A stretch of 64,000 nt of DNA from Anaerolineae bacterium (GTDB taxonomy: Bacteria; Chloroflexota; Anaerolineae; Caldilineales; Caldilineaceae): contig JAUIHI010000007.1 of assembly GCA_030432295.1 (NCBI GenBank), positions 1 through 64,000 on the forward strand, read 5' to 3'. Under the pieces are notes generated by a model that did no database searches, was not told where the DNA came from, and saw only the letters and a program-made list of their open reading frames with translations. Of the stretch, positions 1 through 9,454 are shown one piece after another (position 1 is the stretch's first letter; every line of letters starts with the position of its first letter). A program made the position numbers and the translations under genes.

Positions 1-125
1 GCCCAGCCCTTCAGGCTCAACACCTTCGTGATTGCCGCGGTCAAGGTCGTCTTGCCGTGGTCCACGTGGCCGATTGTCCCCACATTGATATGGGGCTTGT
101 TCCTCTGAAATACTGCCTTTGCCAT
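1..125 (-). CDS. tuf: Elongation factor Tu, N-terminal fragment (runs off the left edge)
   Basis: The first 41 codons of EF-Tu, the GTPase that delivers aminoacyl-tRNA to the ribosome. The reading starts [20 protein letters not shown], and the P-loop GHVDHGKT lies at residues 19-26. The rest of the gene lies outside the window to the left. The ATG complements 123-125. It follows three tRNA genes on the same strand, so tRNAs and tuf are probably one transcript from the promoter at 628-655. Confidence 0.96.
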   Translation of the reverse strand, partial: MAKAVFQRNKPHINVGTIGHVDHGKTTLTAAITKVLSLKGW

Positions 126-286
126 TGGCTAAGTGCCTCCTGATCCAAACTAAAATGGTTGCCTGCCAGGCTACAAAAAGCCCGATCATCAGTAGCCGCC
201 CACCAAATCTGGCCGACGGCCTTGAACGCAACAAAACACTTTCCGGCTGGCCTGACGAGCAGACCACTACTCCAACATCAACTAAC

Positions 287-362
<76 letters not shown>

Positions 363-366
363 TTGA

Positions 367-450
<84 letters not shown>

Positions 451-529
451 TGAAAACTACATACGCAAACCACTGATACAACTGGTATTTCTTTCCAACC
501 GATTTTGCTCAATGAGTCATCGGTCTGGA

Positions 530-602
530 AGCCGACGATCGGACTCGAACCGATGACCTGCTGTTTACAAGACAGCTGCTCTACCAACTGAGCTACGTCG
601 GC
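530..602 (-). tRNA. tRNA-Thr (anticodon TGT)
   Basis: Acceptor stem GCCGACG/CGTCGGC, anticodon stem-loop GCTGT-CTTGTAA-ACAGC with anticodon TGT, and T-arm GGTTCGAGTCC. CCA is not fully encoded. It is the first gene of the Thr-Tyr-Thr-tuf array. Confidence 0.95.
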
Positions 603-627
603 ATAGGTTGCGCTCGACATCCAAAAG

Positions 628-655
628 ATTATAGCACATTCAGTGAGGAGGTCAA
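628..655 (-). promoter_or_regulatory. Sigma-70-type promoter of the tRNA-tuf operon
   Basis: Read on the minus strand, TTGACC is followed after 16 nt by TATAAT, placed 25 nt upstream of the first tRNA. The near-consensus boxes and position fit a stable-RNA promoter. No gene is seen between it and the next gene end at 799. Confidence 0.8.
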
Positions 656-798
656 ATTTTCGTGGCTCTGGGCGCGTTTCAAATAGGAAAGGACAATAGA
701 GAGGCGCTCATCAGGACATTGCCTGCTGGTACTTCACGCTGATTCCGGGACAAAAATCTGCTTTCCTCTGCGTCTAACTTTCTCAGCATACACCTGAT

Positions 799-3700
799 TC
801 ACTCTATTTCCTGCAAAATCTGTTCAAATGTCTCCACCAACCGATCCGCGTCTGCCAGGCCAAAGGGCATAGGCGGGCGAATCTTCACCACATTGTGCAG
901 AGGGCCGTCTGTGCCCAGCAGAATCCCCTCCTCCCGCATCCGGTTGGCGATGTAAGAGGCTTCCGCCGCGGCGGGTTCGAGAGTTTCCCGATCCCGCACC
1001 AATTCCACGCCCAGAAAAAGCCCGGACCCGCGCACATCACCCACCAGCGGGAAGCGATCCACAAAAGGTTGCAGTTCGGCCAGCAGATGCGCCCCCACCT
1101 GTCGGGCGTGCTCCTGTAAACCTTCCGACTGCACCACATCCAGCACGGCCAACCCCACCGCGCAGGAGACCGGATTGCCGCCGAATGTGCTGAAGAATTC
1201 CATCCCGTTGTCGAAGGAATCGGCAATCTTTCGCGTCGTCACCAACGCGGCCAGGGGGTGGCCGTTGCCAATTGGCTTGCCCAGCACCACCACATCCGGC
1301 ACGACCCTCTGCTCCTCGAAGGCGTAGAAGTGGGTTCCGATGCGCCCGTAGCCCGTCTGCACTTCGTCGGCGATGCAGATGCCACCCGCCGCCCGCACGT
1401 ATTTATACACATCAGCCAGATAGCCGGGTGGGAAAAATATCTGCCCGCCCACGCTGGGGCAGGACTCGGCAATGAAACCGCCTGGCCCCCGTCCATCCGC
1501 CTGCATCCGTTCAATCGCCGCGCTCACCCCCGCCGCATATTTCGCCCCGGCCTGGGGATCGTCGGCTTTGAATGCGCCCCGGTAGACATCCGCCACGGGC
1601 GCGGTGTAGACCCAATCGGGTGCGCCTGTTCCGCCTGGCCCGTCATGCTTGTAGGGGCTGATGTCGATCAGCCCGCTGGAATTGCCGTGATAGGCTCCTT
1701 CCAGCACAATCATTTCCCGGCGGCCTGTATGGGCGCGCACCAGACGCAGGGCCAGTTCGTTGGCTTCGCTGGCCGAGTTGAGGAAGAAGCAGACGTTCAG
1801 CGGATCGGGCAGGGTGGCGGCCAGTCGCTCGGCATAGCGGGTCAGATTGTCGTGGAGGTAGCGGGTGTTGGTGTTGAGGACGGACATCTGTTCCGTCGCT
1901 GCCCGCACCACCCGCGGGTGGCAGTGGCCCACGTGGGGCACATTATTATATGCGTCCAGATAGCGACGGCCCGTCTCGTCATATAAATATTGTCGCCAGC
2001 CCCGCACCACCTTCACCGGCTCCCGGTAGCCGATGCTCAAATTGCCGCCGATGTGGGCGCGACGTGCGGCCAGCGTCTCGGCTTTCGTCGGCTCCACCCG
2101 CGGAAAAAGTTCGGCGGGGATGCCTAGCATCAGATTCGGGTTTGGGCAGAAGGCTCTCCAGACTTCCCGCTGGCTGGCTGTGCCCACGCCGGGGAAATCC
2201 GTGCCCAGCCCCAGCAGGTCGGTCACAATCTGAAAGTGGAGATGGGGTGGCCAGCCGCCGTTTATCTCTGCGCTGCCCAGTGTGGCAAAGGGCACGCCCG
2301 CTGCGATGGCTTGGCCGATTGCCAGCCCAGTCAGTGATTCCCGGCTCAAATGGCCGTAGAGGGTGTAAAAGGGTTCGCCGTCCTTTAAATCTGGCAGGTC
2401 TTTCAAACCTGCCAGATTTTTGTCAATCCGATGGGCCAGCACAACCACCGGGCCGTAGTCCTGGGCCGCGGCGTTGTCGGCAAAGGCGTGGACCGTCCCG
2501 GCGAAGGGCGCATATACGGGTGTCCCCGCTGGTGCGAAGAGGTCGATGCCCAAGTGAATGGTGCGTTTTTCACCACCCCCTCCCAGCCTCCCCCACACTG
2601 GGGGAGGAGCAGTATCGGTGCTTTCCTCAATTGAGGAACGAGCCAAATCTGCCCCCTCCCCAATGTGGGGAGGGTTGGGGTGGGGTGAAGTGTCAAACAT
2701 TTCCGCGGTGTAGATCAGCCGGGCCTCGTCGTAGCGGCCCACACCGACGGATGCACCGTCCGCGGTCATCTGCCTATTCAGGCGCTCCCCCAATTTTTCT
2801 GGGCTGTTCTCGGCCTCGTCTCCACTGAGCAGCGGACTGCCCACGCTCAGATCGAAAACCGTATAACTTTCTGCGTCCATCACCTGAGCAAAGGGCTGCA
2901 CATCCAGCCACGCCACCAGACACTCACTGGCGGGCAGAGGCGTCAATCCGCAGGCGTGGCGAAATGTGGCTTCGGCAAAGCGGGGATGAATCGTCGCCAG
3001 CCGGGGCAGGGTGCGCTGGATGGGCTGCTGGCTGATGGCGAGATAGGCGTCGTCGGGCCGCTGGCTCTGCTGGTGCGCGGCCATACAGGCGCTGACGCAC
3101 AGACGCAGGCACATCAGCCCCCACAGCGCAGCCAGTTCGTCATCCACCAAAGCGGTGACTTCGCTATAGCCTGTCACAATTTCTGCCGCGGCAGCCAACG
3201 GACCGGCTTTGTCCAGCACCGCATAGGCCGCGGCCACAGCCAGCCCACCAACCCGATAGCTGTGGACAATATCGCCGAAATCGATCAGCCCCACCACCTG
3301 CTGGTTGCGGCTGTACAGTTTTGCCCCGCCGCTTGATTGGCCGCCCACCAGAAGATTGTAATCGTTGGCGTCGTTGTGGATCACCTGCCGGGACAAATTC
3401 GTCAGCAACGGCGCGGTCTGCTGTCGGTAGTCGGCGGTCAACTTCGCCACCAGCCCGGCCATCGACCGGTCGGCAATCAGCGGGCTGTACTTTTCCACCA
3501 CTGACAGCCCCTGGGCCAAATCCCAGTCAAAATCCCGGTGAATGGCCGGGTGGTCAAAGTCAGCTAGAGCCGTGTCCACCTGGGCAACCCGGCGGCCCAC
3601 ATCCCGCAGGAGAGCGGGCGTCTGGCGGCTCTGCTTGGCCAGGGGTGTGCCAGGCAGGAAAGTGAGCAAACGCACCCAATGGCGGCTGCTGTCTGTCCCG

Positions 3701-3987
3701 TCGATTTGGGTCATCCACCTGCCGTCAACCGCAGGCAGGACGCAGGGGCAGATGCCAATCGATTCTGCCCGTAGCAGAGCTTCGGTCTGGGCTTCCAGCA
3801 GGCCCGCGTCTTCCTGGCCGTTGGCGATCTTTAGCACAAAGGCCTCGCCGGTTGGCGTGTCGAGACGAAAGTTCTGGTCGCGTTCGCCGGGCAGGGGCGT
3901 GGCTATGGCGCTGATGCCGTAGAGGTCCGCGGCCAGTGACTCAGCGTCCGCAGGGGTAAAGGTCGGTGTGTAGGTGAGATTTGGCAT
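799..3987 (-). CDS. Trifunctional fusion: APH-type kinase, M23 peptidase domain, class III PLP phospholyase/aminotransferase
   Basis: A 1062-residue protein with three domains. Residues about 1-330 are an aminoglycoside-phosphotransferase-like kinase, with Brenner motif [10 protein letters not shown] and IDFGD. Residues about 475-600 are an M23 (LytM) zinc peptidase domain with HLGIDLF and HLHFQI. Residues about 620-1062 are a class III aminotransferase fold with the PLP lysine in LGKPIGNG near residue 904 and DEVQTGYGR before it. The class III part resembles the AGXT2L group, which includes phosphoethanolamine and phosphohydroxylysine phospholyases; a kinase fused to it suggests phosphorylation of an amino alcohol followed by elimination. 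That is inference. The substrate is unknown. The ATG at 3987 is preferred to an upstream TTG. Two palindromic repeats are translated in the linker and M23 region. Confidence 0.85.
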   Translation of the reverse strand: MPNLTYTPTFTPADAESLAADLYGISAIATPLPGERDQNFRLDTPTGEAFVLKIANGQEDAGLLEAQTEALLRAESIGICPCVLPAVDGRWMTQIDGTDSSRHWVRLLTFLPGTPLAKQSRQTPALLRDVGRRVAQVDTALADFDHPAIHRDFDWDLAQGLSVVEKYSPLIADRSMAGLVAKLTADYRQQTAPLLTNLSRQVIHNDANDYNLLVGGQSSGGAKLYSRNQQVVGLIDFGDIVHSYRVGGLAVAAAYAVLDKAGPLAAAAEIVTGYSEVTALVDDELAALWGLMCLRLCVSACMAAHQQSQRPDDAYLAISQQPIQRTLPRLATIHPRFAEATFRHACGLTPLPASECLVAWLDVQPFAQVMDAESYTVFDLSVGSPLLSGDEAENSPEKLGERLNRQMTADGASVGVGRYDEARLIYTAEMFDTSPHPNPPHIGEGADLARSSIEESTDTAPPPVWGRLGGGGEKRTIHLGIDLFAPAGTPVYAPFAGTVHAFADNAAAQDYGPVVVLAHRIDKNLAGLKDLPDLKDGEPFYTLYGHLSRESLTGLAIGQAIAAGVPFATLGSAEINGGWPPHLHFQIVTDLLGLGTDFPGVGTASQREVWRAFCPNPNLMLGIPAELFPRVEPTKAETLAARRAHIGGNLSIGYREPVKVVRGWRQYLYDETGRRYLDAYNNVPHVGHCHPRVVRAATEQMSVLNTNTRYLHDNLTRYAERLAATLPDPLNVCFFLNSASEANELALRLVRAHTGRREMIVLEGAYHGNSSGLIDISPYKHDGPGGTGAPDWVYTAPVADVYRGAFKADDPQAGAKYAAGVSAAIERMQADGRGPGGFIAESCPSVGGQIFFPPGYLADVYKYVRAAGGICIADEVQTGYGRIGTHFYAFEEQRVVPDVVVLGKPIGNGHPLAALVTTRKIADSFDNGMEFFSTFGGNPVSCAVGLAVLDVVQSEGLQEHARQVGAHLLAELQPFVDRFPLVGDVRGSGLFLGVELVRDRETLEPAAAEASYIANRMREEGILLGTDGPLHNVVKIRPPMPFGLADADRLVETFEQILQEIE
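2387..2419. repeat. Perfect 13-bp inverted repeat inside a CDS (ACCTGCCAG family)
   Basis: AAATCTGGCAGGT and its exact complement are separated by 7 nt. The element is translated in frame within the M23 part of the fusion gene. The core ACCTGCCAG recurs in a longer palindrome at 51631-51668. Confidence 0.85.
2571..2686. repeat. Composite GGGGAGG-type palindromic repeat inside a CDS
   Basis: Two hairpins built on CCTCCCC...GGGGAGG flank a TCCTCAATTGAGGA palindrome. The block is in frame and encodes a proline/glycine-rich linker of about 40 residues just before the M23 domain. Related blocks lie at 21006-21050 and 27786-27872. Confidence 0.85.
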
Positions 3988-4007
3988 AGGATTTCGGGGC
4001 GACAAAT

Positions 4008-4910
4008 TTAGCGCGTCTGGGGCGGGTGTTGAAGTGTGTAGAGCGCGAGCAGGGCCAGGCTGGTGGTTTCGACGTTTGGATCGGTCAGTTGGAACGCGTC
4101 CCGGCGGTAGTGGGTGTGGAAGCCGCCGGTTTCGGGGTTCTGTTGGGCCAGCAGGGCAGCGAGCAATGGCTCATTCAGCGGCTCGCCGAGGAGTGCGCCC
4201 GCATAGACACACCAGGCCGGGCCAATTGTCTCGTAGACGCCATCCCGCCGCCGCCAGGCTTCGTCGGCCCAGCCCACGCCGTCGAAAGTAGAGAGTTCTG
4301 TCTCGTAGAGCCAGCGGGCCACCGCCAGGTTGCCGTTGTTGTACTCATTGACCGCACCCATACAGTGCAGATTGGAGAAGCTGGACCAGTCGTAGAAGAA
4401 GCCCAAATCCGGGGTGTGGGTTTCCTGCATCACACAATCGGCCAAGGGGCCAGCCTCCTCTGCATTCAGAAAATCGCATTCGCCGGGTCTCTTCTGCTCC
4501 ACCACAATATCTTTGTGATGCAACGGCGGCCAGACAATTACTTCGCCCCAGGCCACCTCGACAAAACCGTTGCTGTCATAGCCGTAGCGTTCCAGGCTGG
4601 CGCGCAGGGTTGCAGCCATTCCGTCTTCGCCAAACTGCTCGAACAGATACGCGGCCAGCGCGTTGTCGTTGGTCAGATAGTAGCGGTGCTGGCCGATATC
4701 GGGCGATTCCTGGAGAAGGCCGTAGTCCGGGTTGTACTGGCCCTTGAGAAAGCGCAGACCGTCGGAGATGGCCGCGTCCAGGCCGGGGATGGAAGGCGCT
4801 GGATGGGTCTCTGTGACGGGAGGCGCATATGCACACCCGCCACCAAGAATAAGCAGAAGAACAAATAGACAGATTTGTGTGGGGAACGAATGATATTTAT
4901 GCTGATTCAC
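4008..4910 (-). CDS. Lipoprotein of unknown function
   Basis: A 300-residue protein from a GTG start at 4910, which overlaps the end of the upstream DUF5615 gene by 14 nt. It begins with a hydrophobic segment and lipobox LILGGGC (Cys26), so it is probably exported and lipid-anchored. The body is rich in Trp, Tyr and acidic residues. Segments such as DAAISDGLRFLKGQYNPDYG and NPETGGFHTHYRRDAF recall alpha/alpha-toroid (prenyltransferase/squalene-cyclase-like) repeats. No catalytic motif is recognised. A longer reading into the upstream gene is possible but would bury the signal peptide. Confidence 0.6.
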   Translation of the reverse strand: MNQHKYHSFPTQICLFVLLLILGGGCAYAPPVTETHPAPSIPGLDAAISDGLRFLKGQYNPDYGLLQESPDIGQHRYYLTNDNALAAYLFEQFGEDGMAATLRASLERYGYDSNGFVEVAWGEVIVWPPLHHKDIVVEQKRPGECDFLNAEEAGPLADCVMQETHTPDLGFFYDWSSFSNLHCMGAVNEYNNGNLAVARWLYETELSTFDGVGWADEAWRRRDGVYETIGPAWCVYAGALLGEPLNEPLLAALLAQQNPETGGFHTHYRRDAFQLTDPNVETTSLALLALYTLQHPPQTR

Positions 4911-5253
4911 GGGCGAATCGAACGTAATTTTCTGTAACAACGACGAACTTTTCTTGGAGGTCTTCGCCATAATTGTCGAGAAGTCTGCGGATAATTTCGA
5001 TTTTGTTGTAGGCCATTTCGTTTTCCAGGCGCATAAGCACGACGCCGCGATGAGGATATTTTTCGCGGTAGACTTTTTCACCGAAATCTTTGTCCGCTGT
5101 AATGAGCACCCGCTCTTCACGAAATGCCTGACGAATGACATCGACATCATCCATCCCGCGAGCTTCGTCATAAACAGAGAAGACATCGTGCCCGCGTGAA
5201 TGCAGCCAGGCCGCTAATGCAGGCCCCGTACACTCATCGACAAGAAAACGCAT
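4897..5253 (-). CDS. DUF5615 PIN-like protein (putative toxin/nuclease)
   Basis: A 118-residue protein beginning MRFLVDECTGPALAAWL, with ITADKDFGEKVY in the middle. This is the pattern of DUF5615, a PIN-like fold with early Asp/Glu and a central D-x-D-F-G. Proteins of this family usually sit directly downstream of DUF433 genes, as here (1-nt gap), and are regarded as the toxin half of a VapBC-like pair. RNase activity is inferred from fold only. Confidence 0.8.
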   Translation of the reverse strand: MRFLVDECTGPALAAWLHSRGHDVFSVYDEARGMDDVDVIRQAFREERVLITADKDFGEKVYREKYPHRGVVLMRLENEMAYNKIEIIRRLLDNYGEDLQEKFVVVTENYVRFARESA

Positions 5254-5254
5254 T

Positions 5255-5503
5255 CTATGCAGGTTCCAAAGTTAACGGCATAAATGTCGTTGTCCCTAAC
5301 GCTTTGACCGCAAAGAGGAGACACGCCTGGATGTCTGCCTCTTCCAACCCCGTATATTCTTCCCGGATCGTAGCCGCCGTAGCGCCGTGGGCAAGCAAGT
5401 TGAGAATATACTCAACGGTCAAGCGCGTCCCGCGGATAACCGGCTTTCCGACCATCACTTTGGGGTTCAGAATAATTCGTTCCAGCAGTTTCTCTTCGTT
5501 CAT
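5255..5503 (-). CDS. DUF433 protein (putative antitoxin)
   Basis: An 82-residue protein with the DUF433 signature VMVGKPVIRGTRLTVEYIL, a small winged-helix-like domain typical of antitoxins paired with DUF5615 proteins. The ATG at 5503 is chosen because GGAGGG lies 7-8 nt upstream; the open frame continues further but without such a site. It is immediately upstream of the DUF5615 gene, so the two are likely co-transcribed and possibly autoregulated. Confidence 0.8.
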   Translation of the reverse strand: MNEEKLLERIILNPKVMVGKPVIRGTRLTVEYILNLLAHGATAATIREEYTGLEEADIQACLLFAVKALGTTTFMPLTLEPA

Positions 5504-5642
5504 CGGTCCCTCCACCTGGTGATTCGATGCGAAGGCTGCGCCGGTGTTACCCATTCGATGTTCACCAGTACGCAGGCTGCATTGCATCCCTCCCAGCAGT
5601 CTTCTTACCAAACTCTTTTGTCACTATAGCACAAATTCCTCG

Positions 5643-8387
5643 CTACATCGACACCCCCAGCAGTCCCCGGGTGAACTGAAAGTCGATATTCCCCACCTGC
5701 GCGGCTTTGGGCTTGTGACTCCGCCCCAGGGTGGCGGCCAGCAGATCCGCCATCTCCTGCGCCCAGCCCGCGGGGTCGTCGCCCAGGACAGCGTCCATAT
5801 CCGCAGAGTAGCGCTGCTCGACTGACTCTTCGCCGGTCACTTGCAGCACCGGGACCAGCGGATGTCCCTCCACCGGGTGGCCGCCCACGTAAGCTAGCAC
5901 TGCCTCCACCCCCGTCCCGCCCAGACCGGTGAGGGTCTCGGCCCAGTGGGAGGTAGGCGTCTCCATCACGTGAAAACCGGTCGTATCCCCTGCGTCGGCC
6001 AACGCCTGGCCGTAGGCGAGGGTGGGGAGATGGGGGCCAGGGCCGATGGTTTCGGCCAGGAATGCGGGAGAGGAGAGCAGCCCGCTGTTCTCCGGGACGA
6101 CAACCCCACCGCCACCCGCCACAATCCCTGCGGCCAGACGGCCCAATTGGATAGCCGCCACGTCGGAAAGTTCGCCGCTGTTGAGCAGGGCGATCCGCAC
6201 GTTTTCTACACCGGCTGTGATTGGTGCGGGCGCTTTCTCCCCGGCGAATTGCTCGACGAACCACTTTTCCACTTTTTCCAACACAGCGTCGATGCCCCCG
6301 TCGGACTGGATGCTAGCCCAGCCGTAGCGGCTCAGGTCGATGCCCCGCTCGGCCAGTTCGTGGCGGAAATAGTCGTTGTGGGTCTTCTCGCAGCCGTGCT
6401 CCAGCAGCAGGACGTGGGCCGCGGCCGGGTGGCGCAGATAGCCGACGAGAGAGCGCACATACGGGTCGCCCGTGCCGCCGCCGGAGGAGCCGCAGCCTTC
6501 GGTGTGGGCCAGGGCCACAAAACGGGAGATGCCCGCCTCTTTGCCCAGCCCTTTGCTGTTGAATTGGGCCGCAGCCATCTTGGCAATCTGTCCGGAGCAG
6601 AGGCTGGTGGGCAGGATGAGAGCAATGCGCTCGGCAGAGGGGCCGGAAGTAGAGCCTGCGGCTTTGGGGAAGGCGGGGTATTGGAGATTGGGTATTGGAG
6701 ATTGGAGATTGGGCAGGAGGGGCAGTGACAGTCCCTTCGGCTGGGGCATTCGGCTGATCTCTTCCACGTGGCCCGGTTCGGTCTGTCGCCAGTCCCGCCA
6801 GAGCTGGACCTGGGAATGGCCGGCCTTTTCGCCGACGGTGCGTTCGCCGGAAGCGACGCGCACGGTCAGGTCGAGGGTCTCCGCGCCCAGTTCGTCCATC
6901 GGCGTACCGTCCAGATAGCGGCCCGCGTTTACGTCCATATCCCGGCTGAGCAGTTGATAGCGCTGGGTGGTGGTAACAACTTTGATGGTGGGCACGAAAG
7001 GAAAGTTTGTGATGGAGCCGTTACCGGTGACAAAAAAGATGGCATTGCAACCGCTGGCCACCTGTCCGGCGATGCTCTCCAGATCGTTGCCGGGGCTATC
7101 CATAAAAAAATAGCCCCCCTCAGCCATGCGTTCGCCGTATTCCAGCACACCGTCCAGCCGGGTCTCCGGGTCTTTCTTGCGGGCCGCGCCGATGGATTTG
7201 AGGACGATATTGTAGAGTCCCCGGAATTTGTTGCCGCCGGAAGGGTTGCCCTCGGCGGTGTGGCCGTGCCAGCCCACCCGCTCCTGAAAACGGGCGATCA
7301 GGTCCAGGAAATGGCGGGCTGTCTCCACATTTTTGACCTTTTGCAGCACATACGGCTCCGCGCCGATCAGTTCGTCGGTCTCGGCCAGATTGGCCCCACC
7401 GCCGTAGCGCACCACTTCCCGCGCCACCCAGCCGATGAGCGGATTGCCGGAGACACCGGAGAAGGCATCCGAGCCACCACACTGCAACGCCAGCTTCAGT
7501 TCGGAGAGGGGCGTCAGGTCGCGAGAGGTGGCGTTGACATCTTCCAACCAGTCGCGCACAATCCCCTCGGCCCGGTCCAGACTGGTCTGGAAGCCGTCGG
7601 TGAGGGTGAGAAATTCGTGGGGCACCGCGTCCAGCGGATAGTCGTTGTCGGCCAGATATTCCTGCAATAGCGCGTTCGTCACCGGCTCCACGCCGTAGTC
7701 CACGCAGAGCACCGCGCCCGCATTGGGATGCACGACGAAACCGGCCAATGTGCGCAGGACGAATTCGGTGTTGTGGGGATCGTCGTGGCCGCCTTCGGTG
7801 TGGGCCACGGCCACAATCCCGTCGATATTCGGCCAGGCGTTGGCCACACCAGCCAGCCGGGCTTCCAACTGCTTCACAAAGCCACCCGTGCGCGAGGAGG
7901 TGCCGAGCAGAATAATTGTGTTGCGGGTTCCCACGCCCCGGCCACCGGCGCGGGGATAGCCCCAGAAGGCCCGTTCGTGGGCATAGGCGGGCAGCCCTTC
8001 GGCAGGCTGGAAGTTGGCCTCGTCCAGCACGTAGGGCGGCACAAAATCTTTGAAATTGGGCGTAGTGGGCAGGGCAAAGCTAATCGAACGACCGCCCAGG
8101 GCTTCCAGCATCTCTTCGTTGTGGACGTACTGGCCCGGCGCAATCCCCTGTGTGGCGATGCCGAAAGGCAGTTCCCAGGAGAGCAGATGCTCGCCGGGCG
8201 CAATGGGCGCGATGGCGAAGCGGTGGCCTTCCAGTACAGTGTAGTCGAGGGTCAGCGATTGGCCGTTGTATTCGATAACAGTACCTGCGGGCACTTTGCG
8301 GGTGACAATCGCCACATTATCGCCGGGCATAGGCAGGCGGGCGACGTTCTGAAATGGAATCGACTGGAAGGGGATGGGCTGGGTCAT
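5643..8387 (-). CDS. UxaA-family (altronate/galactarate) dehydratase, double-length
   Basis: A 914-residue protein. Residues about 10-110 form a SAF domain. Residues about 130-480 match the D-galactarate dehydratase/altronate hydrolase core, with HTEGGHDDPHNTEF near 199 and LQCGGSDAFSGVSGNP near 300. A second, diverged copy of the first core half follows at about 580-720 (AHTEGCGSSGGG near 627) with a further C-terminal domain. Ordinary UxaA is about 500 residues, so this looks like an internal duplication, with a repeat-encoded linker between the halves. It probably dehydrates a sugar acid, using iron. The MerR/Xis-like regulator gene lies just upstream. The ATG at 8387 has GAGGG upstream. 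Confidence 0.8.
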   Translation of the reverse strand: MTQPIPFQSIPFQNVARLPMPGDNVAIVTRKVPAGTVIEYNGQSLTLDYTVLEGHRFAIAPIAPGEHLLSWELPFGIATQGIAPGQYVHNEEMLEALGGRSISFALPTTPNFKDFVPPYVLDEANFQPAEGLPAYAHERAFWGYPRAGGRGVGTRNTIILLGTSSRTGGFVKQLEARLAGVANAWPNIDGIVAVAHTEGGHDDPHNTEFVLRTLAGFVVHPNAGAVLCVDYGVEPVTNALLQEYLADNDYPLDAVPHEFLTLTDGFQTSLDRAEGIVRDWLEDVNATSRDLTPLSELKLALQCGGSDAFSGVSGNPLIGWVAREVVRYGGGANLAETDELIGAEPYVLQKVKNVETARHFLDLIARFQERVGWHGHTAEGNPSGGNKFRGLYNIVLKSIGAARKKDPETRLDGVLEYGERMAEGGYFFMDSPGNDLESIAGQVASGCNAIFFVTGNGSITNFPFVPTIKVVTTTQRYQLLSRDMDVNAGRYLDGTPMDELGAETLDLTVRVASGERTVGEKAGHSQVQLWRDWRQTEPGHVEEISRMPQPKGLSLPLLPNLQSPIPNLQYPAFPKAAGSTSGPSAERIALILPTSLCSGQIAKMAAAQFNSKGLGKEAGISRFVALAHTEGCGSSGGGTGDPYVRSLVGYLRHPAAAHVLLLEHGCEKTHNDYFRHELAERGIDLSRYGWASIQSDGGIDAVLEKVEKWFVEQFAGEKAPAPITAGVENVRIALLNSGELSDVAAIQLGRLAAGIVAGGGGVVVPENSGLLSSPAFLAETIGPGPHLPTLAYGQALADAGDTTGFHVMETPTSHWAETLTGLGGTGVEAVLAYVGGHPVEGHPLVPVLQVTGEESVEQRYSADMDAVLGDDPAGWAQEMADLLAATLGRSHKPKAAQVGNIDFQFTRGLLGVSM
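6674..6718. repeat. GATTGGGTATTGG tandem-degenerate repeat inside a CDS
   Basis: Four tandem variants of the unit TATTGGAGATTGG lie in frame in the UxaA-family gene and encode an Asn/Leu/Gln/Pro linker between its two halves. The same family occurs at 13893-13922, 20189-20213 and 51393-51420. Confidence 0.85.
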
Positions 8388-8485
8388 AGGATTCCCTCTG
8401 AATTGGTGTGCGAATGGGGTTTGTCGAATATCAAAAATTGTACCACAGGGGAGAAGATCGTGCGTCTTCGCTTTGGGGAAAGTGC

Positions 8486-9133
8486 TTATTGGCCGCCAGC
8501 CAAAAGACTCTGCTCGTAGCCATCCAACACCGCGTAGAGCACTTCGTCCAGATACTGGGCGATCAGTTGGCGAATCTGCACATCTTCCGCGTCGAGAGCC
8601 TCGTCCCGACGCACCACTTCGAGCAATTGGCGACGGAAGAATTGCACGGCCCGTCCGGTCTCGGCCAGGGAAAGCTGACTGTGGGCCGCTTCCACGCCGT
8701 ATTCTCGGCCAATCGCCCGGCCATCGGCCAGCAGCCGCTCCCGCTGCTCCGGGCGGATGAGATAGTTCAGGGCCAGGGCAAAAAGCTTCCGTCCCCGTTC
8801 CCGGTTGGTTTCCGCGCTCTCTGGGGTAATCTCCGCCCGCCAGCCGCCTTCGCTGGCCGGTAGTTTGCTGATCTCCTGGCGTACGTGGCTGAGCGCGACG
8901 GCCATCAGCCCGTCCACATTGGCAAGCTGGCTTTGGCTGACCCTGCTTTCCAGAAAGCGGCGCAGATCGCCCAACTGGAAACGGCGATGGCCGCCGGGCG
9001 TGCGGAAAACGGGGATATCCCCGTTGTCGGCCCAAGTGCGCAGGGTCGTGTAGTGGATGCCCAGCACGTCGGCGGCATCTTTCAGTGTCAGCCAACGGCG
9101 GTTGTCCCGCTGGGCTGGTAGTTGTTTTGCCAT
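8486..9133 (-). CDS. MerR/excisionase-type HTH transcriptional regulator
   Basis: A 215-residue protein. Residues about 14-52 (WLTLKDAADVLGIHYTTLRT, then a W, and GGHRRF) are the winged HTH of MerR/Xis proteins. The C-terminal 150 residues are helical and resemble the ligand or cobalamin-binding region of such regulators without obvious cobalamin motifs. It lies 98 nt upstream of the UxaA-family gene on the same strand, so it may control sugar-acid catabolism. The start is the ATG at 9133; a TTG one codon upstream is less likely. Confidence 0.75.
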   Translation of the reverse strand: MAKQLPAQRDNRRWLTLKDAADVLGIHYTTLRTWADNGDIPVFRTPGGHRRFQLGDLRRFLESRVSQSQLANVDGLMAVALSHVRQEISKLPASEGGWRAEITPESAETNRERGRKLFALALNYLIRPEQRERLLADGRAIGREYGVEAAHSQLSLAETGRAVQFFRRQLLEVVRRDEALDAEDVQIRQLIAQYLDEVLYAVLDGYEQSLLAGGQ

Positions 9134-9213
9134 CAAAATCTATGCCCTTTCGCAAATGGGAACTATCAAACGGGTGTAATTCATATTTGGGGTGAAGTGG
9201 AATTGTCTGTGCC

Positions 9214-9340
9214 GCCCGGTGCTAAAGACACCGGGCTACCGAGTTACGCCCCCTAAACGGGGCTTTCGCAGAAACGGACAGACGGTTTCTGAGCCGGATT
9301 TATCCGGCATCGCCCTGTAGCTCCGGGTCTTTAGCCCGGT
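9214..9340. repeat. Cluster of small palindromes in the 9134-9454 intergenic region
   Basis: Four or five short hairpins follow one another: GCCCGGTG/CACCGGGC, GCCCC/GGGGC, GAAAC/GTTTC, GCCGGATTTATCCGGC, and a CCGGG/CCCGG pair. The 321-nt gap between the regulator gene and priA holds no recognisable gene, only this cluster. Confidence 0.7.
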
Positions 9341-9454
9341 GCGGTCGTCGCAAACCCACCCCTGCCCCGAAATTGAATTACACCCCTATCAACCCGCATT
9401 ATACCAGCAGAGAAGGTGGAGAGTGAAGACGGTTCCGCATTCCTACTTCATAAT

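Noticed and set aside
8388-9155. N-terminal extension of the UxaA-family frame to 9155
   Set aside because: The region encodes the MerR/Xis regulator in another frame, and the extension has Pro/Arg-rich noise; ATG 8387 starts a normal SAF domain.
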